Part shown: positions 1-13,900 of the stretch, in pieces
Position numbering within the stretch: the stretch's first letter is position 1
Layout: the number at the start of each line of letters is the position of its first letter
NCBI GenBank assembly: GCA_032622095.1
Contig: CP136061.1
Span: forward strand, 35,409,797-35,473,796
Origin: Siphonodentalium dalli
Lineage: Eukaryota; Mollusca; Scaphopoda; Gadilida; Siphonodentaliidae
Direction: 5' to 3'
DNA: 64,000 bases
Translations under genes and position numbers: made by a program
The notes under the pieces: generated by a model
Seen by the model: the letters and a program-made list of their open reading frames with translations, nothing else
What the model was told of the DNA's origin: nothing
Databases searched by the model: none

Positions 1-3000
1 AAATGCTAATTGGCTGGAGCCACATGGTTTTACTACAGGAGAAACTTAAAGTTGGTCTATAAAACTAAGTTTCCACATTAACATTTCTACATTTATTGGA
101 AATGGATCCTACACAAAATCTCTGGAAATATTCCCCATATTTTCTTGAAAACACGGGAAAACATGTGACAAAGTATCACAAAATATTCATGAGGTCATGG
201 GAACTTTTCGAAAAGATAAATTTCTATTATTTCCATAAGAATTTTTATTCCACACTTGTTGAAGCGAGGCACATGTATCTATGTAATCCAAGCCTTTGAA
301 TACATATTGTTGTATACCACAAGGGGAATACAAGCTGCAACTACTTTGTGTTGACGTTGTTGCCAAAAGCGATGATGTCAACAATCTTCTCCAATAATTA
401 CCATTTTTTATAAGACTTAAATCACAATAAATGTAGTTATATTTAGTTATAGCATCAATTGTGGTCACATTCGTGGATAGAACATATGCGACCTCAAGAG
501 GTGTAGAATAAAAACAGAACACAACTTGCAGTATAATCTAGAATCGAGAATATTTTATCAAATGAGTTGCAGACGACGCATTGTCACATTTCACTCAAGC
601 ACCGCTTTCGTGAAATATATCCTTGCGCCGTCTGCAACTCATTTGATAAAATATTCTTGATTAAGATGCATGCTGTGTTCTCTCTATATAGTTCATATGT
701 CTGAACATGAGTAAAGTATTATATTTATCAGCCTATTTCAATCCGGCTAATTAAGTTGAAAATGTAAAAGTGGAAATATGCTGGAATCAGCCTTAACATT
801 AGCTGTGAAAAGAGAAGTCTATTTCATAATATTTAGAAATGAAACTGTGATCCTATCAAATAGTCTTTTTTTCAGTAGCATGCTTTCCTCCTACTCAATG
901 CATGCAACAGTACAAATACATTGTTTTTACTGTAAAATTAGGTCTCTAGCATGAGGTGAAACCTAGAATTAAAATGATAAGATCTGATAGTATCTAAAAC
1001 TGGTAAAGGTAACACAAATGTGAACGCTAAGTTAAAATGATAAGATCTGATAGTATCTAAAACTGGTAAAGGTAACACAAATGTGAACGCTAAGTTGCTA
1101 AAAAAGAGTGCACAAACAGAACAGAAATATAATTCAGACAGGTTGAGGAGCTATAGATATGCAAATAAGATTGAAGTTAAAATATGACTCGTACACATTT
1201 TGAGATTAATGCAAAGGCAATGATCAGTTAGACCAATATAAAATAGATGTGTGTTTCTGGTAATATGTCCAAAACAAAAATTGAGGCTGGCAGTTGATTT
1301 TGTTCACTTTATTTGATGTTTACATTATATTTTGATATGGTACATATATATAGCTAACTGACTTACATAATGAATCCCTAGGAGCAGTATTTGCACACAA
1401 ATGATAAAAAATAAGTAAATTTTAAGAACGGAATAATTTAAATGTCTATGTGAGGGGATAAGACTGAGAACGTCTCATGCTAAACACTCATAGACTTCTG
1501 TAAAATGTTCTTGAAGATGATCATTATCATTATTTTAACACTGATGAGATGTTTGAAAGAGTCTATTTTTAAATTTCTACTAAAAAGAAATGGTCATATG
1601 TGCCACGGTCATCTTCAATTTCATAATGCTACTGTATTCACACAACGTGTCTGTTTAAACAGCCAAGCAAATAATAAGTAAAATCACAACACACTACATG
1701 CTTACCATCCTTCCCTGTAGCTAATAAAACAAGATGCAGTGATAGTGGGTTAATAATGCATAAAATATAAGATACGCTATGAAATTAAAGGACACAAGGC
1801 ACTCGCAGTGAGTAAATGTGAAAAAAATTAAAAAGTCTGTAAAAACATCATCATTAAAGGGATCCAAGGCACTCGCAGTGGGTAAACGTGCCAAAAAAAT
1901 ATAAATGTCAGTAAAAACTTTCACCACTAAAAATAACTTGGAGAAATAGATAAACTTTGTTCTTATATTCATTATTGATAATAGTTGATACCATTCTTAT
2001 AGAAACAAAACAGTTTTGTTAACAAACGTCATTAATCATGTAGTAACTTCAAGTATTTTATTCCTCACATGAGTTTCTATTTTATATGGAATTTATCAAC
2101 CGAGTTCACTAAATTCGATTTGAGCCGAGGCTTATCGAGGCCCAAATAGAATTTAGTGGATGAGGTTGATAAATTATGTATAAAATAGAATGAGTTTGAG
2201 ATACCTTTTATCACATGATCAAATAAACGCGAAGCAACGCGAAGTATTCATTGAAAACAACAATCATAAACTTCAGCGATCGCAAGTCATTTAAATAATG
2301 GTGTGATGTCATCGCACGCGCTAATATTACACATGTGTCTTACCAATAATTATGAAGCTGGTTTTGTGGGTTAATTATGTGATAAATAAAAGTCTGTATA
2401 AACATCAGAACTACATGGAGAAATAGATCAACTTTTGTATAAGAAAACAATACTGTTACAGTGATTTGTCAACAAGCATCGCAAATAGTGTACAAAAGTT
2501 AAAAAATTGTAGTCTGAATATGATTTTTAGAATATTTCTCAATGCTTTTTGACCTTTATCCAATGTTTATGGTCCAGTTTTGATTAACCCTTTACCCAAC
2601 AAAACGGCCAAAAATGCCCAAATAAAGCTGCAACAGCCTAAATTATCTTGGGTCTGTCTCAATAAAACCATACAAATATGGATATCATTGGAACCGGCTC
2701 ATTGACCACATTGTGATGGTTACAGTTATGCCCTGTGCCAATGCATTCTCTTATATATGCGAGTCGACCATAGGTCGCCTCGCATATATAAGAGAATGCA
2801 TTGGCCTAAAAAAAAACTTTTTTTAACACTTTTTACCATTTTTTCTTACATTCTTTAACAATTTTATAATTTTTAATGTGTTAAGCCAATGCATTCTCTT
2901 ATATATGAGAGGCGACCTATGGTCGACTCGCATATATAAGAGAATGCATTGGCACAGGGCCGTTCTGTTGGGTAAAGGGTTAAACTTTGGTATGTTATTG

Positions 3001-6000
3001 GACTAATTGAACTTTTATCGGTAATTCCACTGTAACAATAACAATGGTTTTGATGTCCAAAATCTCATTATTGGACAGTTATCAACAAGAGGTGTGCACT
3101 CGGGTGCTAGCATACCCCACCATGGCAAATTCAACCCGCATTATCCGTAAACCCTAACTTGATAGCATCCACACAAAAAAAATCCCAAAATTTTCTAAGT
3201 CAAAATAAGTCGAAAATGAAGTGTAATGTTAGGAAATACAGTCCAAGCCAACCCTGACCCGCATCATGTAGAGAGGGTGTTGTGAGAAGCATGTATACCA
3301 AAAATTATTGAAATCAGTTCATATTTGTTAAAGTTATTAAGTCGGACAGAATTTTCTAAGTCAAAATAAGTCGAAAAGTAAGGCGTAACTTAAAAAAAGA
3401 AAGTCGGACCGCACCGCAATTAGCATCATGCGGAGAGGCGGTCCTAAGGAGATTGCATACAAAAAATTATTGAAATCGGTTCATAGTTGTTCGAGTTATG
3501 AGGTCGGACGGACGGACACACAGAGGGAGAAAGTGTGACGGACAGACGACTCGACGGACAGACGGACAGATGCAGTCAATCCAGTATACCCCCCATTTTC
3601 TTCAAAATTGGGGGTATAATAATGAAAATAAGAATAAGGTCTATCTATTTGTACATGTTATTGTTGATGATAGTTGTTTCACAGACTTTTATAAAAAAGT
3701 AAGTTATTTCACATAAACCAACTTCGAAGATCTTGAGTCCCTTTAAGCTTTCATGCTTTATGTCTCTTTAAATAGCAGACGAAAATCCTATATCGTATGT
3801 ACGTCTCTAGAACTCTCTATTAACATTATGTTCCGTATTAAAGGGAATCCCTCCATTTCATTGGAAAGTGGTGCAGACTACGCACAATTTCATTGGTTTA
3901 TGTCATAACAGATCACTTCACAGATCAGAGGTCAATGACGTGATGATAACTTTCCGATGCATTGTCAAGCTCAAATATTATTGGAAAACTGTACACAGAT
4001 GATATATCCATAATTTATTTTACTCAACGAAATATGTGAGACATCATCTTTGAGTTTTTATCAGTCAACGATATGCATGACTGATTATTCTTTCGCATCT
4101 TATTGTATTTATAACTATTTCTAAATACTACGATTCTCACAAACAATTACTATGCCAGGAATGCACTCCATATTTGGAAACAGTTTATTACGTCATGTTG
4201 GGAATGCTATGGACATATCTAGAGACGTACATCTGTTAGGATATTCGTCGGCTTTTCTAAGAGACTGGCTTTATGTATAACCATGTATGGCACCATAATT
4301 TCAGCCCAAATTATCTGAAAGGTACTCAATCCGATCAGACGGTCCCCATACCATCAAGGTACAACAACATTTCTTCAAAATAGTTATCAGAATCGATTAA
4401 TTGCAACAAAATAATGCTAAACACTGTCAACTATGGTATAAAATTTCCCAAAACTTGTTATTTGTCAACATTTTGTTCAACAAAATATGGCCGTATTATC
4501 CCTAAAGAATCACAAAATTTGACAGTATTACCAATTGATTATAGAGTTATCCATCTTCATCCGCAATTTTGTCCGAGACCCTCCATTTGACCATGAGACC
4601 CTCCATTCTGGGCCACATTACACATCTCGATAAATAACAAACTTCAATAATCGAATTCTGATCACTCTGAGCTTTGATGAGTGAGTTCCTCGACTCGAAT
4701 CAAATATTTTTTACCCCCAAAGCCAAAGAAATTGTAATTTAGGATCTGATCTGATTGAGTACCTTTAATTAAGATTTTATGAGTATACATACCAGTTATT
4801 ATATTCATAAAGCTAGCCCAAATTAGCATCAATCAAGCTTGTATGGGTATAGCATACATGTTATGAATCATAAAGTCAGCTCAACTTAAATCATAACAGC
4901 ATTCAAATCAGTATAGTTTAACTTATTTAATCAAAATGAGCAAATTTTAAATATATAACATTTCTAAACTAAATACTCATTGACGAATAGTTCCCTTAGG
5001 AAATGTTCAGATAATAAGTTCAACAAATGACCATAGACATGTTGAACTCAAGCCTGCAAATATCGTGTCTGTCATTTGCAGAATGAGGTCCTCAGAGGGT
5101 GAATTTAGTAACGCTATCCCGCACAGCGGGCTAGCATCACTAAATTCACCCTCTGGGAATCTCATTCTGCTTAGGCCCTCAACTGCTATGGTAGACCTAG
5201 GATCAGATTGAAGTTCCCCAGTTGAAGTTGGTGATGTTGACCCATTGCGCACCTCGATTATGCATTTTATCTGCTGCAAATTAGGGGATATAGAAACTTC
5301 CCAGAAGCGAAAACTAAAAAAAATGTTAATTTGATACTATAGATACTTCCCAGAAGATGAGGCCTAAGCAGAATGAAGTCTCCAGAGGGTAAATTTGGTG
5401 ATGTCAGCCCATTGTGCGGGATAGCATCACTAAATTCACCCTCTGGGGACCTCATTCTGCAAATGACAGGCACACTATTTGCAGGCTTGGTTGAACTTAT
5501 TATTACACCCACCAATGAATATGAATAATTCTACCCTTGTATTATCTGTTTTTCTGTCGTCTTCTTATATTGACCTGACTTCCCCTTTAGATTAAATTAA
5601 TTGGTGTGTTCTGAGTATCAAGTACCAAGCCTTGAAATAGTGTGCCTGTCATTTGCAGAATGAGGTCCCCAGAGGGTGAATTTAGTGATGCTACCCCACA
5701 TAGTGGTCTAGCATCACCAAATTCACCCTCTGGGAACCTCATTCTGCTGAGGTGTAAGCAGAATGAGGTCCCCAGAGGGTGAGTTTAGTGATGCTACCCT
5801 GCACAGCGGGCTAGGATTGTTTTTAGTTACATTTTCCTTTATGTTCAGTTTCTATATCCCCTAATTTTCAGAAGATTAAATGCATAATCGAGGTGACTAA
5901 TGGGTGAACATTACAAACTTCAACTGGGAAACTTGAATCTGATCCCAGGTCGCCCATAGTAGTTGAAACCGCAGCAGATTTAGGTTCCCAGAGGGTGAAT

Positions 6001-7962
6001 TTGGTGATGCTTGCCCACTGTGCGGGGTAGCATCACTAAATTCCCCCTCTAAGGACCTCATTCTGCAAATGACATACACACTATATCAAGGCTTGGTAAA
6101 ACTCATGGCCTAAGTAAGTATTAGTAAATATAATGGTAAGCCCTGATATACCACAACCAAGGCTTCATGCGTAATATACAAGGTGTAACAATCATCAAGT
6201 CTGTGCAAGCTATATCATGTAAAGGAATCACATATATTATCCATGCTTAACCCTCTCATGATGGGAGCTGCACAGATGCAGCATTAAAGATCCTGTGCCA
6301 GTACATTCTATTATATATGCGAGTCTCGCATATATAAGAGAATGCACTGGCTTACAAGGTCAAGGTAAATATTGTTAGGCCAATATCTTATATATGCGAG
6401 GCTCCCTATTGGAAACTTGCAAATGTAAGAGAATGCATTGGCACAGGGTTTTCGCAAAATTTCAGGACGCTCCAGTCATGGAAGGGTTAACATTCACAAA
6501 GCTAGCTCAGGTTTCTTCTTTTCGGGGCTTTATGCATAATGTAGAAGGTATCGAATTCTAATCGGGGCTTCATGCATAATGTAGAAGGTATTGAATTCTA
6601 ATCGGGGCTTCATGCATAATGCAGAAGGTATCGATTATAATCGGGGCTTCATGCATAATGCAGAAGGTATCGAATTCAAAATCCATAGACAAAACCAGCC
6701 AGTCAATGTGGGTCTATAAGCAATCCAACTACCATTTAAACTGAAAATTCACAAATTTCACTCACATAAATGAGATGATTTGGATAAATTTTCACCATAT
6801 CAGAAAGAGCATGACATTTATTGTTACAGCAGAGAAAACAGGAACCCTTTTATTATATGTGAAGTAATATTTTGTATAACTTCGATAAATCTTTGCATTA
6901 TATACACCACATTTTGATCCCCTGAATGAGACAAAAGAGAGCACTAAATTTTGCTATGCTTAATTTGGGGCTTGAAGATTGTGAGTCCCTTTGAGAGGAG
7001 GGCGGGTGATATGCTACTAAACTCACCTCTATGTTCTTCTGGTGTGAGGGATTTAGCAGGAACTGGAGAAGACGTAGTCGCAGTAGGTACATAGCCCTGA
7101 AGAAGAGGATCAGTATTTTAGTGTGCAGATAAAGATATTATACTAAAGACTTTGCGCCCTGCAAACATTCGTGATTTGATTCGATGTCGATATCGACACC
7201 GAATCGAACCTCAAATATTTTTGAATATCCAATTTATCCCAATCATTAATTTTCACAAGGATTGATTCACTTATATATTTAATGTCAGAATGCACACAAG
7301 AGACAAGCTGTCACAAAGGCCTAGTATTTTATGATCAATTGTTTAATTACTGGTTAATTACACTATCAGGATGGATATATAGATCTATATACATGTATAT
7401 GTGCCTTATTTTCTATTTTCGCAAATTGGTCAACTGCATGATTAAGTGCGAACTGCATAATTATTTAGTTTCAATACTAAAAATTATTTGATATGTATAT
7501 AAATTATACAACCAGAAATGTGCACATGCTATGCTATTTTCTTTCAAAATACTTGCACTGAAATTTCACTCGCCATCATAATTATTTGTGATAAACTTTA
7601 ATAGCCAACACTATGTACTGATGGCTAGCTAGTTCGATTTGAGATTCGATTCAATATCGACATCAGCCTTCTGATTCGGTATCAGATTTCAATTTTGTGG
7701 AAAATTGACGATATGCAGGCCCAAGATTATATTTTTTCTAAATTTCATTGACAATAAAAAATATATAAATCTATATCCATGTGTAGTTGCAGTTCATCTC
7801 TCATAAAAATACTAAATTTTTAAGAAAATGTTAATATCTGAAATGTGTAAAAGATGACATGTGGAAATATATTAATGTAATCAATCCTTGATAGTTGTGT
7901 AACTGCGAAAAAAGATGCATTTAGTAAAGTCATTTTGTCAACTAATGTATTTGTTTGGATCG

Positions 7963-7994
<32 letters not shown>

Positions 7995-10900
7995 TTTGAT
8001 AATTTCATACCTAATTAAATGATGTAATTCATTCTTTAAGAAGATCAGAGATATTAAGATATTAAACATCAGGTGACCATTAAACTACAGATCAGGTCAA
8101 ACTACAATTATTTTCTATTTACCTGCTCCTTCAGTCTTTCATGAGAACCTGTGGATCTTTTATCATCTGAATCAGATTCTTCACTCTGCCATAAAAATTA
8201 ACATGCAAATTAAACATGTTTTACGCAAGATTAAAGTCTAGCAAGGGAAGCCTAACTGTCTTAGTATAGAGTTTGTCGAGTTGAGTTCTCATAAGTTGCT
8301 TGTTAAGTATGATAACTTAGGTAATACACACCTTCTCAAAAGAAGTATCCCTCCCGACCACGTTACGACTGCGTTGGAGTAACGTTATAACCGCGTTGAT
8401 TGTAAAAACTCCAATGCGGTCGTAACATTACTCCAACGCGGTCGTGATTTTTTTTCTCAACACAGTCGAGGTAACCGTCAACGCAACATAACGCGGACGT
8501 ATGACCGTCAACGCAACAAACGCGGTCGCGATAACCGTCAACGTAACAAACGAGGTCGAGAGAATAGCTTATCAACTGTAATAATAATTATTGAATAACA
8601 TTGTAAACAAGAATATTCACCACAGTGCATTCTAACTTTGAGACATTAGCTCATTTTATTAAAAGATTTTCAATTGAAGAGAGAAAATGAACGATGGCCA
8701 CCAATTTTAGTTTTATACAATTTTCTGATAGGACACGGAACGAAAGGTTGTAATCAATCGAGACGGTGACATTTGGTTCACAATGGAACGTTGCCAATAT
8801 AATACAATGTTTTTGGCTTGGGTAATGCATGATTTATTGGTGATAATGTTTTACATTTACATTTAGAATTTTTCCGGGAAAAAAAATAATAAATAAATGC
8901 AGATCACATTGATCGCGCTGTACGAATTAATAGAGATGCAATTGACATTTCTAACAAACAAAAAACTTTGAGTTCACGTCGCAATGTACATGTACATGTA
9001 TTCTTTGAATATTTAATATTCAGCGTCACCTCCTAATACAGGTCAATAACCTGTACGCCAAGGGTCCGATGTCATTTGAAATCTTCGTGAGGGTACGCTA
9101 AAACACACATGTACATGTACACGCACGTGGGAAATCGACACATGCATACCGCGGATCAAAAGCCTGCTGCAAATGATTGACAGCAGTGTCAATGAAGTCA
9201 AATACAATAGGGGGCGTGTCTTCGGTAAATCGAAACATAATTCTCGATTGAACACGTGCTGTCATAACTTTGTCGGTTTTGATTGGCTAGTGGACAGCGT
9301 GAGTCACAATGAGGTCGTGTTATTTCCATGATGATGAAATAATGAAATCGTATTCAATGTACATGTAGCTTCGAAGAGATCTACATGTACGTTTCAGTAA
9401 TTGTCCGCTATTGTATAGACAAGGATATGATCAATATTAACTTTCTTTTTACCATAGTATATATAAGTTTAATAATTCAATTAAATTCTGTTTTTCTTAC
9501 CAGAATTAAATCACTGCAATTGAATTATTTATTTGTCTTCATCAAATATTTGAAAACAAAACATACATTTGAAGATCCAAGCGCGGTCCCACGCAGTCGA
9601 TACCAAATTAGACAAAATTGTATTTTTCTAGCATTCCGGGTTAACAGAAAACTTTAATATAGTCACCATCAATTATTATGTCACAGACATCGCAAAAACA
9701 CACAAAAGTGTCCACCGTTTTACCATCGATCTATATTTACATACGTTTATGGTTTTACATTGAATACGAGTACAAACTATCATAATTTAAACGCTCTTTA
9801 TTACATACCACGTTTCGGTGGAAGTATGGACGCTCTTTATTAGAAGCGATAATTGGAATTTTTTCAAGACTGACAAAAAATGAGTTAAATGTATTCTCTT
9901 GAAAGCCGATATATGGTCATCAAAACCTCATATATGTCAATTATAGAAACCTTTAGTTCATGGTATGATAGTTACGGTCGGAAATAAACGGCACACATTG
10001 TGCATAATAACCACATCAAGATAAACGTGCAATGATATATTTTACACACATATAAAATGGAACATTTTTTTTTATCATTTTATGATATTAATTTAAAAAT
10101 TAATACATGTATAATAAAATTAAAAGTTCCCTGTGCATTTTATCTTTTGCACGTTTATCTACAGTATTCTCTTAAATTTGTTATCATTTCTGTTGACAAA
10201 TACATCATAAAATATCAACAATTCAAATCAAACACAAGTCTACACATAATGGCTTACCCATTTGATTTTAAACGCCGATGTCGGACAAAATATATACGGT
10301 AATTCAATGTCCCTCTAAAAAAAAACAGACACACACACACCACCACAAGATAATTTTGTTGTAACTCCACCCATATTTGAAAATTGATCTTCTAATTGGT
10401 CAGATTCACATCCTGAACGGAGACTGACATACTGCTGCAGAGAAACGACAGACATCATGCAATACACTGATACATGCAAATTGTACATGTAAAATCACAA
10501 AAAAGTCTAACACAAGTCAAAAGCTGCAAATAAATTGCCTTATTTGGAACGAATGCGTAGATATGCGATTTTCGGTGAGTGATGAAATTACACTAAATTA
10601 GTCATAGGTGATCGTAAATAAAACAAAAATTGAATAGTATAAAACCAAATAACGCGATTCATCGTCTGTTTACTTTTCAGCGCGGTGATTGTAATCTTCA
10701 ACGTGTGTGCGTTGATCCTTAACACAACGCGTTTAACGTAAACGCGGTCTGCGTTAAACTTCAACGCAGTCTGCGTTGCGTTGACATTACAACCGCGTTA
10801 AGACTTATTTTGAGAAGGTGTGTAAGTATTTGGAATACTGGTACTATGTTTATAGTTTAATGGGTTTACTGATTTTGCTTGGGTTAAGCTCTTCATGTGT

Positions 10901-13900
10901 TTGTCTGCCTTTGTCACGATCAGCAATAGGTTGTTTTGTCTGAATAAGTGGGATGAGGTCTTGTACTGTTTCGTTTATATAGAGCAATTCCGGGTGTCTG
11001 GGTGGTGACCTTTAGGTTGATCTTGACCTTAGGTTGATCTTGACCTAGTTTTATTTGGTAAAGGTTACATGTACTTCTATTTTTGAGTAAAGGTTTCACT
11101 TTTATGTAAGTGCATGAGTTCACAACAACTAGAATTCGTGGAGAATTCACATTTAAAAGTTTGTTTGTGACGTCACAGTAGCTTAAAAGTAAATTTGAAA
11201 CTCTAACATTGCTCAAAGCAGGTATTTCAATACATTTTGTATCAAAATGGTATCAAAATTGCTAGAATACAACACCATTCTTTTATATAAGTTAAATAAA
11301 TTCTCGTTTGTTTATCACAAATATTCATGTTGGCATCTGCGCTGGGGCAGCATTAAAGATCTTGTGCCAGTACATTCTCTTATATATGCGAGTCTCCCAT
11401 AGGAAGTCTAAAGGACTTAATTGGTTAACTAAGAGTTAATTGGTGGTACGTCGACGAAGGAGCTGAACACTGATGACTTGAGCCTCTAATTATGTAGACC
11501 ACAACTGTGTTATACCGTTGATAAAGGCTGTGATGGCTGAAAGCTTCGGCAAAGAGTTTGTTACTTATTGTTCCTGTTATTAAGAGAAACATAACTCAGA
11601 ACTAAGGGTCATAACTCAGGTAAAAACAAGATGGCTACCAGCAGCATATTTTTTGTCGAAAATCATTCAGATTTGATAGCTCCCATCTACAGGTGATCCT
11701 AAACAAGGCTGTAAAGTTTCAAAACAACTCTCCAATAAATGTGGGCTACAGGGTGTGCTGATGGATTCATAATTGAAATTAGGAGGCTCCCATCTAGAGG
11801 TCACCCTGAATGTCCATATGAAGTTTGGTGATGATTGGATGAAAAATGTGACCTATAAGGTGTGCTAAAGGTTTAGTCATACAATGAGTAAAATCAAAGA
11901 TTGCCGAGTTTTTAATAAAATTCAGAAAAATGGTAGGGCACCCATCTAGAGGTCACCCCGAGGATCCGTATGGTTTGGTGATGATCGGATGAGGGATATG
12001 CTCTGTAGGGTGTGCTAAAGGATTTAGTGATGCAAAGAGTAAAATCCAAGATGGCTGGTGGAAGCCATGTTTTTCATCGAAAATCATTCAAATTCGATAG
12101 CTCCCATCCAGAGGTGATCCTAAATAAGCCTGTAAAGTTTCAAACAATTCTCCAATTGATATTGTTGTGCACAACAAACCCATATACCAAATATCAATTG
12201 ACGTTTGTTTGAGTTATCTTGCTAATGGTCTCGCCCAACCTCGCCATAACTGGAGTTTTTTTTTTTAAACTTGACTTTGATAATGAAGATACTTTGCAGA
12301 GAATATGAGGCCAAAGCAGAATGAGATCCCCAGAAGGTGAATTTAATTGTGCTAGCATTCTGTATGGGGTAGCATCACTAAATTCACCCTTTGGGGACCT
12401 CACTCTGCAAATGTCCGGCACCATATTTTCAGGCCTGTTCGTATGATTTTAACCCTTCATGACTGCAGCTTCCTGAAATTTTGGGAAAGTCACCCATAGG
12501 GAACCAGCCTCACATATATAAGAATACATTGGCCTAACAATATTGACCTTGTAAGCCAGTGAATTCTTGTATATATGCGAGGTTCCCTCACAATATAAGA
12601 GAATGCACAGGCACAGCTTAATTAATGCTGCACCAGCGCACCCCCTGTCCGGAATGGGTTAATGGTTTAGTAATGATACCAGATATTAGTCACTTACAAT
12701 CTGTTTAATTTCCGATAGATCCTCATCTCGTTTGAATGACACTCTTCGCTTTGGTCTCGGTGACGATTCAGAGTCAGAAACAGGCCACGAATCCTCTTCT
12801 AATGACGTGTCTGACTTGATGGATTTGGTCGAGGCTCTCTTCATTGGGTGCTTCGCTGGCGATTCCTGCCCAGTCTCCTCATTCCGTTTACCATCCTTTA
12901 GCACTGGGAGTTTAGTAGGGGACGACTCTGTTCGAAAGAAAACATACAATTTTAAAAGAAATTATTTCCTATGTGCGATTTAGCTTGATTTCTTGAGTTA
13001 ATATAAACGATAATTTCACTAGTAAATTATGTCACTTTAACTAGCATGTTTTGTATAAAAATTTATGTGTCATGGGTATAATGGTGGTATTATTAGGAAT
13101 TCTGGTAAATCATATGTTTATAGTGGAATATAATAAACTGAATAATCACTTGATTGAACTTGTGATGTGAAATAATTCATTCGAGGCAGGGATTATGTTG
13201 TAAAACACCTGAGTGCTCTCATGTTTGTACACGCCCCTGCCTCTCATTAATTATTTCATGTTACCAGTGCAATCAAGTGATTACTCTCTATATGGCAGCA
13301 GTAATGTTAACCCTTTACCCAACAGAACGGCCCTGTGCCAATGCATTCTCTTATATATGCGAGTCGACCATAGGTCACCTCGCATATATAAGAGAATGCA
13401 TTGGCTTAACACATATTAAAAATTATAAAATTGTCAAAGAATGTAGAAAAATATTATAAAAAATGTTAAAAAATGTAAGAAAAAATTATAAAATTGTTAA
13501 AGAATGTAAGAAAAAATGGTAAAAAGTGTTAAAAAAGATTTTTTTTAGGCCAATGCATTCTCTTATATATGCGAGGCGACCTATGGTCGACTCGCATATA
13601 TAAGAGAATGCATTGGCACAGGGCATAACGGTAACCTGAGCGCTCTCATGTTTGTACAACATCCCTGCCTCTCATTAATTATTTCAAGTCACAGTTCAAT
13701 AAAGTGATTATTCTCTATATAATCACATGTTGAAACTGCAATTTGCCTTCTTTCTATGACTGTTTTTTGTTTGCATCAAGAGACTAAGTTAGAGCTGTAT
13801 ATTTTTCCACTGTTGGTGTATGTCTTAAATTTCGCAACTCAGTAGACTCAATTTCATCCATATGGCGTTTTACACCCACATTAGGGTTACATATCTGGTT

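Noticed and set aside
187-522. Minus-strand 111-codon frame as a further ANKRD26 exon
   Set aside because: No coiled-coil character, no good acceptor/donor in the required phase 1.
3498-3716. Arg/Thr/Asp-rich frame
   Set aside because: Product of the ACGGAC repeat tail.
11477-11565. CTGATGA and a later GGCTGAAAGC suggesting a hammerhead ribozyme
   Set aside because: Core pieces are about 70 nt apart with no convincing stem I-III pairing; no second candidate found.
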